The position numbers and the translations under genes were made by a program. From an uncultured Bacilli bacterium (lineage in GTDB: Bacteria > Bacillota_I > Bacilli_A > RF39 > UBA660), in assembly GCA_934120265.1 (NCBI GenBank), contig CAKOTU010000001.1, forward strand, positions 62,001 through 126,000: a stretch of 64,000 nucleotides of DNA, written 5' to 3'. Shown here in pieces: positions 43,052-53,304 of the stretch. The notes beneath the pieces are model-generated. The model did no database searches, was not told the DNA's origin, and saw only the letters and a program-made list of their open reading frames with translations. Each line of letters starts with the position of its first letter. The stretch's first letter is position 1.

Positions 43052-46000
43052 ATGGAAGAAAAGTTAAATATTCTTTTAAATCAGATAAAGTTTGATGATT
43101 TAAATAAATCATCTTTTAATGGTGGAAAAATAGAACAAATAAAAGGTAACAGAAACCATGATAGTTATTGTTTTTATATTGAACTAGAGAGTCCTCTAAG
43201 TATTGACGCTTATCTTGAATTCAAGGAAAAACTACCTCTAGGTTTCCCTACAGTAAAGAATGTCAGTTTTAAATTTAATTTAAAAAATTATACTGTGGAT
43301 AATATTAAAGAATATATTAATTTGTTCATGGATGAATATACTAAAGAAAACCCCTTGCTTTCAATGTTTAAAGATAATAAATGTGAAATAGATAATGATA
43401 GTATTATATTTGAAGTAGGTAACCTTGCGGAAAAAATGAAATTAAGCAGTCTTTCTTCTAAGTTATTAGAAGATTTAGAGAATATTGGTTTTAAAGATCT
43501 AGATGTAATGATTAATATTAATGCGGAAATAAATAGTAGTATTAATGAAGAAATCAAAGAGAGTTTGAAAGTAGAAATAAAAGAAGAACCTAAAAAAGAA
43601 ACAGTAAAGAATGATAAACCAATTTATAACCGTTCTAGCAAAAAATCAGATGATCCTAATGCTATATTAGGAAGAGTAATTGATGGTAAAGTGTCAACAA
43701 TTAATACAATTTTTTCAGAAGAAGATAATGTTACAGTTGATGCTTATGTATTTGGTGTAGATTACTTTGAATCATCTAAATCAGATTTTAGAATTATTAC
43801 TTTAAAAATCACTGATAATACAGATAGTATGTACTGCAAAGTTTTTGTTAGAGGAGATAGTGAGTATTCGACTTTAAAGAAAGCTTTAGGTGTTGGTAGT
43901 TGGTTAAAAATTAGAGGTTACACTAAAAACGATACTTTTTCTAAAGAACTTGTATTAAATGCTAGGGATATAAATAAATTAGATAAAAAAGTAGAAAAAA
44001 TAGAAGACAAGGCAGAAGTAAAAAGGGTTGAACTTCATGCTCACACGATGATGAGTCAAATGGATGGGTTAACAAAAATAGATTTAGGTAAGCATACTTG
44101 TGAACTTGTTAGCCGTGCTATAGATATGGGATATCGTGGTGTTGCTATTACAGATCATAATGGATGTCAAGCTTTTCCAATAGCTTATGGAATAATTAAT
44201 TCATATAATAAAAAACAAGAAGATCCAAGTAAAAAATTTAAAGGTTTATATGGTACGGAGTTAACACTTGTTGACGATACTATCAATATTGTTGTAAGAC
44301 CTACTGACCTTCCTTTAGAAGGAACAACTTTTGTTGTATTTGATACAGAAACAACTGGATTTAATGCGGCTGGTGGAGATCAGATGATTGAAATTGGTGC
44401 CGTTAAAATACGCGATGGAAATATAATTGATAGATTTGATGAATTAATTGATCCAGGGTGCCATATTCCTGATAAAATTACTAATTTAACATATATTACT
44501 GATGAAATGGTAAAAGGTAAAGATAATGAAGAAACAGTCACTCGTAAATTTTTAGAGTGGACTGGAGATCTTCCTATGGTAGCGCACAATGCTAAATTTG
44601 ATATTTCTTTTATTGAAATGGCAATGAAAAAATATAATTTAGGTGAATTTAAAAATACCGTAGTAGATACATTACAACTTTCAAGAGCTATAGACCAAGG
44701 ATATGCTCGTCATGGATTATCGGCTTTAGTTAAACGTTATAATGTACCTTGGGATGAAGATGCTCACCACCGTGCAGATTATGATGCCGAAGGAACAGCT
44801 CTTGTTTATGATAAAATGATGAAAAAATTAATTGCTCAAAACTATGAAAAAATCAGTGATTTAGAAAGATTAATTTCTAAAGATGAAATTCATAAATTTG
44901 GACGTACTTACCATTTTAATGCCATTGCTGTAAATAAAAAGGGATTAAAGAATTTATTCAAAATAATATCTTTAGCTAATACTGTATATCTTTATAAAAC
45001 ACCACGTATCTTACGTAGTAAGTTAGAAGAGTTAAGAGAAGGATTACTTATTGGTAGTGGATGTTATGAATCAGAGGTATTTATAGAGGCTAGAAGTAAA
45101 GAGGGACAAGAACTTACGAATATTATTAACTTCTATGATTATGTTGAGGTTCAACCACCAGAAGTATATAATCACTTAATTCAAAGTAGTGATTTTAAAG
45201 ATGAAATTGAACTTGAAAATCATATCAAAAAAATTGTGGATGCTGTTAAAGACGCTGGTAAGATTATGGTTGCCACGGGGGATGTACATCACTTTACACG
45301 TGAAGATAAAATTTACCGTGAAATAATTGTCAACCAAAAAGTACCAGGGGGAGGAAGACATCCGCTTGCTCGTAACAATATTACTAACATTCCATCTCAA
45401 CACTTTAGAACAACAGAAGAAATGCTTAGTGATTTTAGTTTCTTAGATAAAGATTTAGCGTATGAAATAGTTGTTACTAACACTAATAAAATATTAGATA
45501 TGGTTGAAGAAATAGAGGTTATTATTGATACAAATGGAATACCATTCTCACCTCGTGTAAAAAGTGATGATGGAAAATCTTATTTAGACTGTCCTCGTGT
45601 TGTTACAGACTTAGTATTTGAAAAAGCTGCTGATTGGTATGGTGAAAACTTACCATACAACATTGAAGAACGAATTGCTAAAGAGTTATATGGTGATATT
45701 GTTTATAAGTGTTTTAGTGATAGAATAAAAGAAGCTAATCCTAGTATTAGTGATGAAGAATTTAATAAAGAAGTATTTGGTAAAGTACATGAAACAATAG
45801 TTTCAGGTTTTGATAAAGTAAAAGAAGTGTTATCTAGTTATCTTAAAGATAAATGGACAGAAGAAGATGGAGAATTAACTGATGAAGCTTTAAATAAAAA
45901 ACTAAAGAAAGAACTTGGAGGTATTATTGGTGGTGGATTTGATCCAATATACTTAATTGCTCAACGTTTAGTTAAACACTCTAATGATGATGGTTATTTA

Positions 46001-47704
46001 GTTGGTTCCCGTGGTTCTGTTGGTTCAAGCTTTGTTGCAACCATGATGGGAATAACGGAAGTAAATCCACTTCCGGCTCACTATCGTTGTTTAAATTGTA
46101 AAACAAGTGTTTTTAATGATGATAATGGAGATCCACTAGGTGCCGTATATTCAAGTGGATTTGATCTTCCTGATAAAAAATGTCCTAATTGTAGAGAAGC
46201 CATGTATAAAGATGGTCAAGACATGCCATTTGCTACATTCCTTGGATTTAACGCTGATAAGGTACCAGATATAGATTTAAACTTCTCTGATTTAAACCAG
46301 GCATCTGCTCACGAATATACTAAAGTATTATTTGGTGTTGATAATGTTTATCGTGCTGGTACAATTGGTACAGTTGCTGATAAAACAGCGTTTGGTTATG
46401 TAAAAGGTTATTGTGAAGACAAAGGTATAACAATGAGAACAGCGGAAGTTGAAAGACTAGCTATAGGTTGTACTGGTGTTAAAAGAACAACAGGACAACA
46501 TCCAGGAGGAATAGTTGTTGTTCCTGATTATATGGAAGTTTCTGATTTTACACCATTCCAATTCCCTGCAGATGATCCAACAAGTCCATGGCGTACAACA
46601 CACTTTGATTATCATGCCATAGATCAAGATTTATTAAAACTTGATATCTTAGGGCATTCAGATCCAACCCAACTTCGTATGATTCAAGACTTAACTAAAA
46701 CTGACATTTTGAAAGTTCCAATGGATGATAAAGAAACAATGAGTATCTTTACATCAACTAGGGCATTGGGTGTTACAACAGAACAAATAATGAATGATAC
46801 AGGAACACTTGGTATACCTGAATTTGGTACACCATTTACAGTAAGCATGGTTGCAGAGACTAAGCCAACGACATTTGCCGAACTTATTAAGATTTCTGGT
46901 CTTTCACATGGTACCGATGTATGGTTAGGTAATGCTCAAGAATTAATTAAAAATAATATTGTACCATTTAAAGAGGTTATTGGATGTCGTGACGATATTA
47001 TGGTTTATCTTATGTATCATGGAGTCGCACCAATTAAAGCCTTCAAGATAATGGAGTTTGTACGTAAAGGAAAAGCGAGTAAAGATCCAGATACTTGGGC
47101 AGGACATAAAGAAACAATGGAAAAAGCTGGTATTGAACCTTGGTTTATTGATTCTTGTCAAAAAATTAAGTACATGTTTCCTAAGGCGCACGCTGCCGCT
47201 TATGTTATTAGTGCCTTTAGAATAGCTTGGTATAAAGTACATATGCCCGTATATTTCTATGCTTCATGGTTAACATCTAAAGCTACAGATGTTGATGTTG
47301 AAGTAATGATTAAAGGCTATGATGCTATAAAAGCCAAGATAATTGAAATACAAAATAAAGGCTATGATGCAACTAACAAAGAAATGGGACAACTTGAAAG
47401 TTTAAAAGTTTGCTTAGAAGCAACAGCTCGTGGTATTAAATTTTTACCAATTGATCTTAATAAAAGTAACTCAACAGTATGGGGAGTTAAAGACGACACC
47501 AGTATTTATCCACCATTCTCATCTATTGATGGGCTAGGTGATACAGTTGCCAATAACATTGTCGCAGAACGTGAAAAAGGAACTTTCTTAAGTATTGAAG
47601 ATTTACAAAAACGTGGAAAGATTTCTGGAACATTAATTGAAAAAATGCGTTCAATGGGCATTCTAGATGGTATGGATGAATCAAGTCAACTTAGTTTATT
47701 TTAA
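43052..47704 (+). CDS. polC: DNA polymerase III alpha subunit, PolC type
   Basis: 1550 residues; the main replicase of low-GC Gram-positives. Order: N-terminal domains, OB fold (about 205-320), PHP domain opening VELHAHTMMSQMDG, split by a proofreading exonuclease (FVVFDTETTGF, then HNAKFDISFIE), then polymerase palm and fingers with a zinc knuckle (CLNC and CPNC), PDIDLNFSD and GTIGTVADKTAFGYVKGY, and a tail ending SSQLSLF, a likely clamp-binding motif. GGGGGCGTAGT precedes the ATG. All exonuclease and polymerase acidic residues I can place are present. Confidence 0.98.
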   Translation: MEEKLNILLNQIKFDDLNKSSFNGGKIEQIKGNRNHDSYCFYIELESPLSIDAYLEFKEKLPLGFPTVKNVSFKFNLKNYTVDNIKEYINLFMDEYTKENPLLSMFKDNKCEIDNDSIIFEVGNLAEKMKLSSLSSKLLEDLENIGFKDLDVMININAEINSSINEEIKESLKVEIKEEPKKETVKNDKPIYNRSSKKSDDPNAILGRVIDGKVSTINTIFSEEDNVTVDAYVFGVDYFESSKSDFRIITLKITDNTDSMYCKVFVRGDSEYSTLKKALGVGSWLKIRGYTKNDTFSKELVLNARDINKLDKKVEKIEDKAEVKRVELHAHTMMSQMDGLTKIDLGKHTCELVSRAIDMGYRGVAITDHNGCQAFPIAYGIINSYNKKQEDPSKKFKGLYGTELTLVDDTINIVVRPTDLPLEGTTFVVFDTETTGFNAAGGDQMIEIGAVKIRDGNIIDRFDELIDPGCHIPDKITNLTYITDEMVKGKDNEETVTRKFLEWTGDLPMVAHNAKFDISFIEMAMKKYNLGEFKNTVVDTLQLSRAIDQGYARHGLSALVKRYNVPWDEDAHHRADYDAEGTALVYDKMMKKLIAQNYEKISDLERLISKDEIHKFGRTYHFNAIAVNKKGLKNLFKIISLANTVYLYKTPRILRSKLEELREGLLIGSGCYESEVFIEARSKEGQELTNIINFYDYVEVQPPEVYNHLIQSSDFKDEIELENHIKKIVDAVKDAGKIMVATGDVHHFTREDKIYREIIVNQKVPGGGRHPLARNNITNIPSQHFRTTEEMLSDFSFLDKDLAYEIVVTNTNKILDMVEEIEVIIDTNGIPFSPRVKSDDGKSYLDCPRVVTDLVFEKAADWYGENLPYNIEERIAKELYGDIVYKCFSDRIKEANPSISDEEFNKEVFGKVHETIVSGFDKVKEVLSSYLKDKWTEEDGELTDEALNKKLKKELGGIIGGGFDPIYLIAQRLVKHSNDDGYLVGSRGSVGSSFVATMMGITEVNPLPAHYRCLNCKTSVFNDDNGDPLGAVYSSGFDLPDKKCPNCREAMYKDGQDMPFATFLGFNADKVPDIDLNFSDLNQASAHEYTKVLFGVDNVYRAGTIGTVADKTAFGYVKGYCEDKGITMRTAEVERLAIGCTGVKRTTGQHPGGIVVVPDYMEVSDFTPFQFPADDPTSPWRTTHFDYHAIDQDLLKLDILGHSDPTQLRMIQDLTKTDILKVPMDDKETMSIFTSTRALGVTTEQIMNDTGTLGIPEFGTPFTVSMVAETKPTTFAELIKISGLSHGTDVWLGNAQELIKNNIVPFKEVIGCRDDIMVYLMYHGVAPIKAFKIMEFVRKGKASKDPDTWAGHKETMEKAGIEPWFIDSCQKIKYMFPKAHAAAYVISAFRIAWYKVHMPVYFYASWLTSKATDVDVEVMIKGYDAIKAKIIEIQNKGYDATNKEMGQLESLKVCLEATARGIKFLPIDLNKSNSTVWGVKDDTSIYPPFSSIDGLGDTVANNIVAEREKGTFLSIEDLQKRGKISGTLIEKMRSMGILDGMDESSQLSLF

Positions 47705-47731
47705 AAACCGTAAAAAATTACGGTTTTTTGT
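47705..47731 (+). terminator. Terminator of polC
   Basis: AAAAACCGTAA pairs with TTACGGTTTTT, loop AAAA, then T. Confidence 0.85.
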
Positions 47732-47789
47732 TTTGTAAAAAAGGAAATGGAAAAGTTATCTCGTATATTATAAGTAGAAGGAGGTAATC

Positions 47790-48680
47790 ATGAATTACTA
47801 TAAAGAAATAAAAGAAGAATTAATAAATAACGAGATAACAAAAAGAGTAAAAGATTATAGTAAAAATAGAAGTGATTTAAATACATATTATAATGTTGGT
47901 AAATTGCTATCTGAAGCAGGTAAACATTATGGAGAAGGTATTATTAAAGAGTATTCAAAAAATTTGATTGTTGAAGTGAATAAAAAATATAGCACTAGGT
48001 TATTATTTAGAATGCGTAGATTATATATTTTTTTTAAGGAAATAAAAATGCCGACATTGTCGGCAAAATTAACAATAAGCCATTATGATGAACTTTTTAA
48101 ACTAAATAGCAATAATAAGATCAATTACTATATAAAAATAGCAGAACAACAAAACTTATCAGTAAGACAATTAAGAGAAAAAATAAAAAATAAAGAGTAT
48201 GAAAGATTAGATGAAAAGACGAAAGAAAAATTAATAAATAATGAAGAACCTAGAGTGAACGATTTAATAAAGAATCCTATTCTAATTAAGAATAGTTATA
48301 ATTATAAAGAAATATCGGAGAAGACATTACAAAAGTTAATACTTGAAGATTTACCAAGTTTTATGAAGGAACTAGGAGAAGGTTTTAGTTTTATAGATAA
48401 TGAATATAAAATCAAAATAGGTGATAGATATAATTATATAGATTTACTTTTATATAATGTTCAATATAAGTGTTATGTAGTAGTAGAACTAAAAGTAACT
48501 GAGTTAAATTATAAACATACGGGACAAATTCAAAATTATATGAATTATATAAATCATAATGTTAGAAATATTGATGATAATGAAACTGTTGGAATAATTA
48601 TTTGCAAAAAAGAAAATAAGTACGTAATAGAATATTGCAGTGATAATAGGATAATATCAAGAAGATATGAATTAGTTTAA
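47790..48680 (+). CDS. YhcG/DUF1016 family PD-(D/E)xK nuclease
   Basis: 296 residues. N-terminal DUF1016 helical domain (YYNVGKLLSEAGKHYGEGIIKEYS) and C-terminal nuclease domain with YNYIDLLLYNVQYKCYVVVELKV, giving the Asp, Glu and Lys of the PD-(D/E)xK site, and GQIQNYMNYI. Members are scattered through bacteria and often lie near restriction or mobile DNA; biological role unproven. Here it stands alone after polC with AGAAGGAGGT before the ATG. Probably acquired, though base composition matches the surroundings. Confidence 0.88.
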   Translation: MNYYKEIKEELINNEITKRVKDYSKNRSDLNTYYNVGKLLSEAGKHYGEGIIKEYSKNLIVEVNKKYSTRLLFRMRRLYIFFKEIKMPTLSAKLTISHYDELFKLNSNNKINYYIKIAEQQNLSVRQLREKIKNKEYERLDEKTKEKLINNEEPRVNDLIKNPILIKNSYNYKEISEKTLQKLILEDLPSFMKELGEGFSFIDNEYKIKIGDRYNYIDLLLYNVQYKCYVVVELKVTELNYKHTGQIQNYMNYINHNVRNIDDNETVGIIICKKENKYVIEYCSDNRIISRRYELV

Positions 48681-48681
48681 A

Positions 48682-49626
48682 CTATTTCACTTCAAAAGTA
48701 GTTTCATCAATAAATTTGTAGTTGGTCATGTATTTAAGTTGTCGTACTAGTTTAAATAATGCATCATCTTTAGCTTTAGCCTCTAACATAACATCAATAT
48801 CAAAATTTAAATGTTTGATAGATTCTAAAAAATTAATAAAATCTTCTGGATTAATATAATCATGATGACTTCGCATATCTTTTTTTGTTTTATTTTTTTG
48901 GCTAGAAAAATGTATTTTAGGATTTATATTATGCCACGTTGAAAATATTTGATAATAATAATCATCAATATTTAAATTATCACTATTACAAATATGGTGA
49001 TGATAATCTAAAACCATTGGTCTGTTTATTTTTTGACATAAATATAAAGTATCTTTAATGTTAAAAACTTTATCATCATTTTCGACAATAATACAGTTTT
49101 TTATATTTTCTGGTAATTTATTAAAATTATTAATAAATCTTGTTAATGATGATTCTTTTCCAAAAACATTACTTCCAACATGAAGAATCAAATTTTTATT
49201 TTTGATGTTAAGGGCTTCTAAAATATTATAATGATATTTTAGTATTTCAAAGGTATTTTCTAACACTTCTTTTTTAGTGCTATTTAAGACAGTAAATTGA
49301 TCTGGGTGCATATCAACACGCATATTATATTTATTAATTTTATTTCCTATCTCATTATATAAAGCTTTATAATTTGCAATATAATCAAAATTTACTTCTT
49401 TCATAGTTACAAGTGGTATTAAATTAGATGTTAATCGGTAAAAATGAATATTATTTTTTATATTATAGTCTATTATCTCATTTAAAGATTTTAAATTCAT
49501 TTTTACAATTTCATCTAATTTTTGCGTTTTATCTTTTTCTTTTAAGTAATTAGTATAACTAATAGTATGTGATGTTGTAACATCTAATGCTTTACTAATT
49601 GAAACGTATCCTAGTTTTATAATCAT
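48682..49626 (-). CDS. uvsE: UV damage endonuclease (UvsE/UVDE)
   Basis: 314 residues, TIM-barrel nuclease that nicks DNA 5' of UV photoproducts. Metal ligands can be placed in RVDMHPDQF, LILHVGS, CIIVENDD, PMVLDYHHH and MLEAKAKD. In Bacillus-type spore formers UVDE repairs UV damage in spores. It converges with the YhcG gene with only one base between the stops. GGTGAAATT precedes the ATG. The gene lies divergent from polA. Confidence 0.93.
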   Translation of the reverse strand: MIIKLGYVSISKALDVTTSHTISYTNYLKEKDKTQKLDEIVKMNLKSLNEIIDYNIKNNIHFYRLTSNLIPLVTMKEVNFDYIANYKALYNEIGNKINKYNMRVDMHPDQFTVLNSTKKEVLENTFEILKYHYNILEALNIKNKNLILHVGSNVFGKESSLTRFINNFNKLPENIKNCIIVENDDKVFNIKDTLYLCQKINRPMVLDYHHHICNSDNLNIDDYYYQIFSTWHNINPKIHFSSQKNKTKKDMRSHHDYINPEDFINFLESIKHLNFDIDVMLEAKAKDDALFKLVRQLKYMTNYKFIDETTFEVK

Positions 49627-49690
49627 AATTTCACCAGTATTAGTATATCTTTATATGCCCAAAATATGTTATAATAAAAAAGGTGATAAC

Positions 49691-52282
49691 ATGAAGAAGA
49701 TAATTTTAGTAGATGGTAATAACTTATTGTTTAGAAGTTATTATGCGACTGCTTATACTGGCAATTTAATGAAAAATAGTAAAGGGTTTCCTACTAATGC
49801 ACTATTTGGGTTTGCTAATATGATTAATAAAATATTACATGAAGAAAATCCTACTCACATTATAGTTGCGTTTGATAAAGGTAAAACATTTAGACATGAA
49901 AAATATGCTGATTATAAAGGAGGTAGAGGAGAAACTCCTGATGAATTAAAAATGCAGTTTCCTATCGCTAAAGAGTTATTAACATATATGGGAATAAAAT
50001 ACTATGAAATTGATAATTATGAAGCAGATGATATTATTGGAACGTTTGCTAAATTTTGTGATGATGAAGATGAATTTATTGGTACTATTGTAAGTAGTGA
50101 TAAGGATTTACTACAATTAATTTCTTCTGATGTTGATATAAAGTTATTAAAACAAAAAGATTATATTAGGTATAATGAGGAAACATTTAAAGAGTCTTAT
50201 GGTATAGAACCTATTAGAATTATTGATCTTAAAGCTCTTATGGGTGACTCTTCAGATAACATTCCGGGCGTTAAAGGAATAGGTGAAAAAACAGCTTTAA
50301 AGCTTCTTCAACAGTATGGTAGCCTAGATAATATATATCAAAATATAGATAGTATAAAAGGCGCTACTAAGCAAAAATTAATAGATGATAAAGATAATGC
50401 CTATAAAAGTTTTGATCTTGCTACTATTGTAAGAGATGTTCCGATGGAAATAGACATTAAAGATGTAGTTTTAAAAGAAAAAAATAGTGAAAAATTAAAT
50501 AGTTTATATGAAGACTTAGAGTTTTATTCATTTTTAAAAAAAGAAAAAGAAGAAAAAAAGATAGTTAGAGAAACTAACGTTACAATTGTTAAGAATATAA
50601 ACGAAGTTCCTAAGATAGAAGAATGTGCCTTTTATTTAGAAATATTGGGTACTAATTATCATAAATCAGAAATAATAGGTGCTGGTGTTTATAACCAAGA
50701 TGTAAGTTTATATATTCCATTTTCTATTTTGAAAGATTGTAAAGACTTACTTACTAATACAGTAAAAAGTGTATATGACTTAAAAAAGACATATGTTGCT
50801 TTAAAGTGGAACAATATTGATATTACTAATGTAAATTTTGATACTATGATAGCGTCTTCTTTACTTGATTATAATGTAAAAGATGATATTGCTTATCTTT
50901 CTAATCAAATGGGATATGATTTAGATTTTTATGAAAATGTCTATGGTAAGGGTGTTAAATTACATATCCCAGATGAAATAGAAGTGGCTAAAAACTGTAT
51001 AAATAAAGCTAGATTTGTTTATGAAACCAAAAAAGAATTATTAAATAAGTTAACAGATGAAGAAATGTTAGAGTTATATGATGATATAGAACATCCTTTA
51101 ATCACTGTTTTGGGTGATATGGAATATAATGGGGTATATGTTGATAAAAGTATTTTAGAAGAAATGGGTAAAGAAATAGAAATAAAATTAGAACTCTTAA
51201 GCAAAGATATTTATAATCTTGCTGGAGAAGAGTTTAATATTTCATCTCCGTTCCAGCTTGGTGATATTCTTTTTGATAAGCTTGGATTACCTCATGGTAA
51301 AAAAGGTACTAGAGGATATTCTACTGCTATAGATGTTTTAGAAAAAATAAAAGATAAACATCCAATTATAAACTTAATTATTGAACACCGCAATTTAACA
51401 AAATTGAATTCAACATATATTGAAGGTTTAATAAATAGTATCATGCCTGATAATAAAGTTCATACCATTTATACACAAGCTTTAACTAGAACTGGACGTT
51501 TGTCTTCAATCGAACCTAACTTACAAAATATTCCAGTTAGGGATGAATACGGAAAACTAATAAGAAAAGCTTTTATTCCATCACCTAATTCAATTATTGT
51601 AAGTGCGGATTATTCACAAATAGAACTTAGAATTCTAGCATCAATTGCTAACGTAGAAGCTTTAAAACAAGCATTTAAAGACGGAAAAGATATTCATAGT
51701 AAAACAGCTAGTGATATATTTGGTGTACCAATTGATATGGTAACTAAGAGTATGAGAAGAATAGCTAAAGCTGTTAATTTTGGTATTGTTTATGGAATTA
51801 GTGGTTTTGGTTTATCAGAAAATATAGGTGTATCTACAAAGAAAGCTAAAGAATTTATTAATAATTACTTAGAAACATACCCTGGAATAAAGAATTATAT
51901 GGATGATACTATTGCTAAAGCCAAAGAAGTTGGTTACGTAAGAACTTTATTTAATCGTAAAAGAATTATTCCAGAGTTAAATAATAAAAATTATATGATT
52001 AGAAGTGCTGGAGAAAGAATTGCTTTAAATACCCCAATTCAAGGCACTAGCGCTGATATTATAAAAAAAGCTATGATCGAAATTGATAAAAAGTTTAAGG
52101 AAAACAATATTAAAAGTAAAATGATTTTACAAGTTCATGATGAACTTATATTTGATACCCTAAAAGAGGAAAAAGAAAAAGTGTGCGAGATAATTGAAAG
52201 CGTTATGGATGCAGATTATAATATAAATGTTCCTTTAGAAATTGATATAGAAAGTGGTGAAGATTGGTATCAAGCCAAATAA
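49691..52282 (+). CDS. polA: DNA polymerase I
   Basis: 863 residues: 5'-3' exonuclease (LVDGNNLLFRSYYA, AFDKGKTFRHEKY, GDSSDNIPGVKGIGEKTA), a degenerate 3'-5' exonuclease domain that lacks the DxE pair (reads FYLEIL), and family A polymerase (SADYSQIELRILA, RRIAKAVNFGIVYG, LQVHDELIFD). It fills gaps and removes RNA primers; loss of proofreading is normal in Bacillus relatives. ATG at 49691 after AAAAGGTGATAAC; a TATAAT box at 49670-49675. Confidence 0.97.
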   Translation: MKKIILVDGNNLLFRSYYATAYTGNLMKNSKGFPTNALFGFANMINKILHEENPTHIIVAFDKGKTFRHEKYADYKGGRGETPDELKMQFPIAKELLTYMGIKYYEIDNYEADDIIGTFAKFCDDEDEFIGTIVSSDKDLLQLISSDVDIKLLKQKDYIRYNEETFKESYGIEPIRIIDLKALMGDSSDNIPGVKGIGEKTALKLLQQYGSLDNIYQNIDSIKGATKQKLIDDKDNAYKSFDLATIVRDVPMEIDIKDVVLKEKNSEKLNSLYEDLEFYSFLKKEKEEKKIVRETNVTIVKNINEVPKIEECAFYLEILGTNYHKSEIIGAGVYNQDVSLYIPFSILKDCKDLLTNTVKSVYDLKKTYVALKWNNIDITNVNFDTMIASSLLDYNVKDDIAYLSNQMGYDLDFYENVYGKGVKLHIPDEIEVAKNCINKARFVYETKKELLNKLTDEEMLELYDDIEHPLITVLGDMEYNGVYVDKSILEEMGKEIEIKLELLSKDIYNLAGEEFNISSPFQLGDILFDKLGLPHGKKGTRGYSTAIDVLEKIKDKHPIINLIIEHRNLTKLNSTYIEGLINSIMPDNKVHTIYTQALTRTGRLSSIEPNLQNIPVRDEYGKLIRKAFIPSPNSIIVSADYSQIELRILASIANVEALKQAFKDGKDIHSKTASDIFGVPIDMVTKSMRRIAKAVNFGIVYGISGFGLSENIGVSTKKAKEFINNYLETYPGIKNYMDDTIAKAKEVGYVRTLFNRKRIIPELNNKNYMIRSAGERIALNTPIQGTSADIIKKAMIEIDKKFKENNIKSKMILQVHDELIFDTLKEEKEKVCEIIESVMDADYNINVPLEIDIESGEDWYQAK

Positions 52283-52285
52283 TTT

Positions 52286-53149
52286 ATGAGAAAAGAAAAT
52301 AAAGTAATGTTAACTAGTATGATAGTTAACTCTTTTCTTTCTATTATTAAAATAATAGTTGGAATAGTAGGTAAGTCATCTGCGCTTATTGCAGATGGTA
52401 TTCATTCTTTTAGTGATTTATTCACCGATGTTTTTGCAATATTTGGGAATTTACTTAGCAGGAAACCAGCAGATGAAAAGCATCCTTTCGGTCACGGAAA
52501 ATTAGAATATTTAACCAGCATTGGAATTGGATTAGTTATTTTATTTGTAGGATTTTCAATAATATATAATTCATATAATACTAAAATAATAATTCCTAGT
52601 ATTTTAGTAGTTTTAGTAAGTTTATTTACTATTATTTCTAAATATTTACTAGCACACTATATAATAAAAAAAGGAAAAGAATATAAAAATAATATTTTGA
52701 TATCGAGTGGTAAAGAATCGTCTATGGATGTTTTAAGTTCGGTTGTAGTTCTAGTCGCGACTATTTTAATGCGTTTTTCAAGTAAAATTGAAATCTTAAA
52801 ATATGCAGACAAAATTGCAACCATCGTAGTAGGGCTATTTATTATAAAAGTTGGTTTTGATGTACTAAAAGAAAATATTAGTACTATTTTGGGAGAACAA
52901 GAAATAGATCCTGTATATTTAGAAAATATAAGAAAAATAATAACAAAAGAAAAAGAGGTAATATGTGTTGATGAACTTACATTAATAAAATATGGTTATT
53001 ATTTTAAAATCGTTTGTGAAGTAGGAATGAATGGTAATTTAAGCTTGAAAAAAAGTCATGATGTTTTAGAAAAAATAGAAAAGGAATTAAAAAAATATGA
53101 TGAAAGAAACAGATATATAACTATTCATGTTAATCCATATGGTGATTAA
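52286..53149 (+). CDS. Cation diffusion facilitator transporter
   Basis: 287 residues with six membrane helices and a C-terminal cytosolic domain. Metal site residues appear in ALIADGIHSFSDLFTD and in the HPFGHGKLEYL motif. CDF proteins export zinc, manganese or iron by proton exchange; the metal cannot be read from sequence here. It starts 3 bases after polA with a weak ribosome-binding site, so translation may depend on polA. Confidence 0.9.
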   Translation: MRKENKVMLTSMIVNSFLSIIKIIVGIVGKSSALIADGIHSFSDLFTDVFAIFGNLLSRKPADEKHPFGHGKLEYLTSIGIGLVILFVGFSIIYNSYNTKIIIPSILVVLVSLFTIISKYLLAHYIIKKGKEYKNNILISSGKESSMDVLSSVVVLVATILMRFSSKIEILKYADKIATIVVGLFIIKVGFDVLKENISTILGEQEIDPVYLENIRKIITKEKEVICVDELTLIKYGYYFKIVCEVGMNGNLSLKKSHDVLEKIEKELKKYDERNRYITIHVNPYGD

Positions 53150-53206
53150 ATAAAACTTATACTATCTTTAGTAAATACAAATAATAAAAGTTTATGAATT
53201 ATAACT

Positions 53207-53240
53207 GTGACACTTATTACGTAAATAAGTGTCACTTTTT
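53207..53240 (+). terminator. Terminator after the CDF transporter gene
   Basis: GTGACACTTAT pairs with ATAAGTGTCAC over a 7-base loop; T5 follows. It lies 58 bases after the stop. Confidence 0.8.
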
Positions 53241-53304
53241 ATTGCTATAAAAAGTTTTAAAAAATAGGTATACGTGATATAATAAAATAAGATTGGAGGC
53301 AGTT

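Noticed and set aside
48049..48066. Inverted repeat TGCCGACATTGTCGGCA inside the YhcG gene
   Set aside because: It lies within coding sequence, has no T-run and no second copy, so chance is the simplest explanation.
48674..48685. Palindrome TAGTTTAAACTA between yhcG and uvsE as terminator
   Set aside because: Weak AT-only stem without a T-run on either strand.
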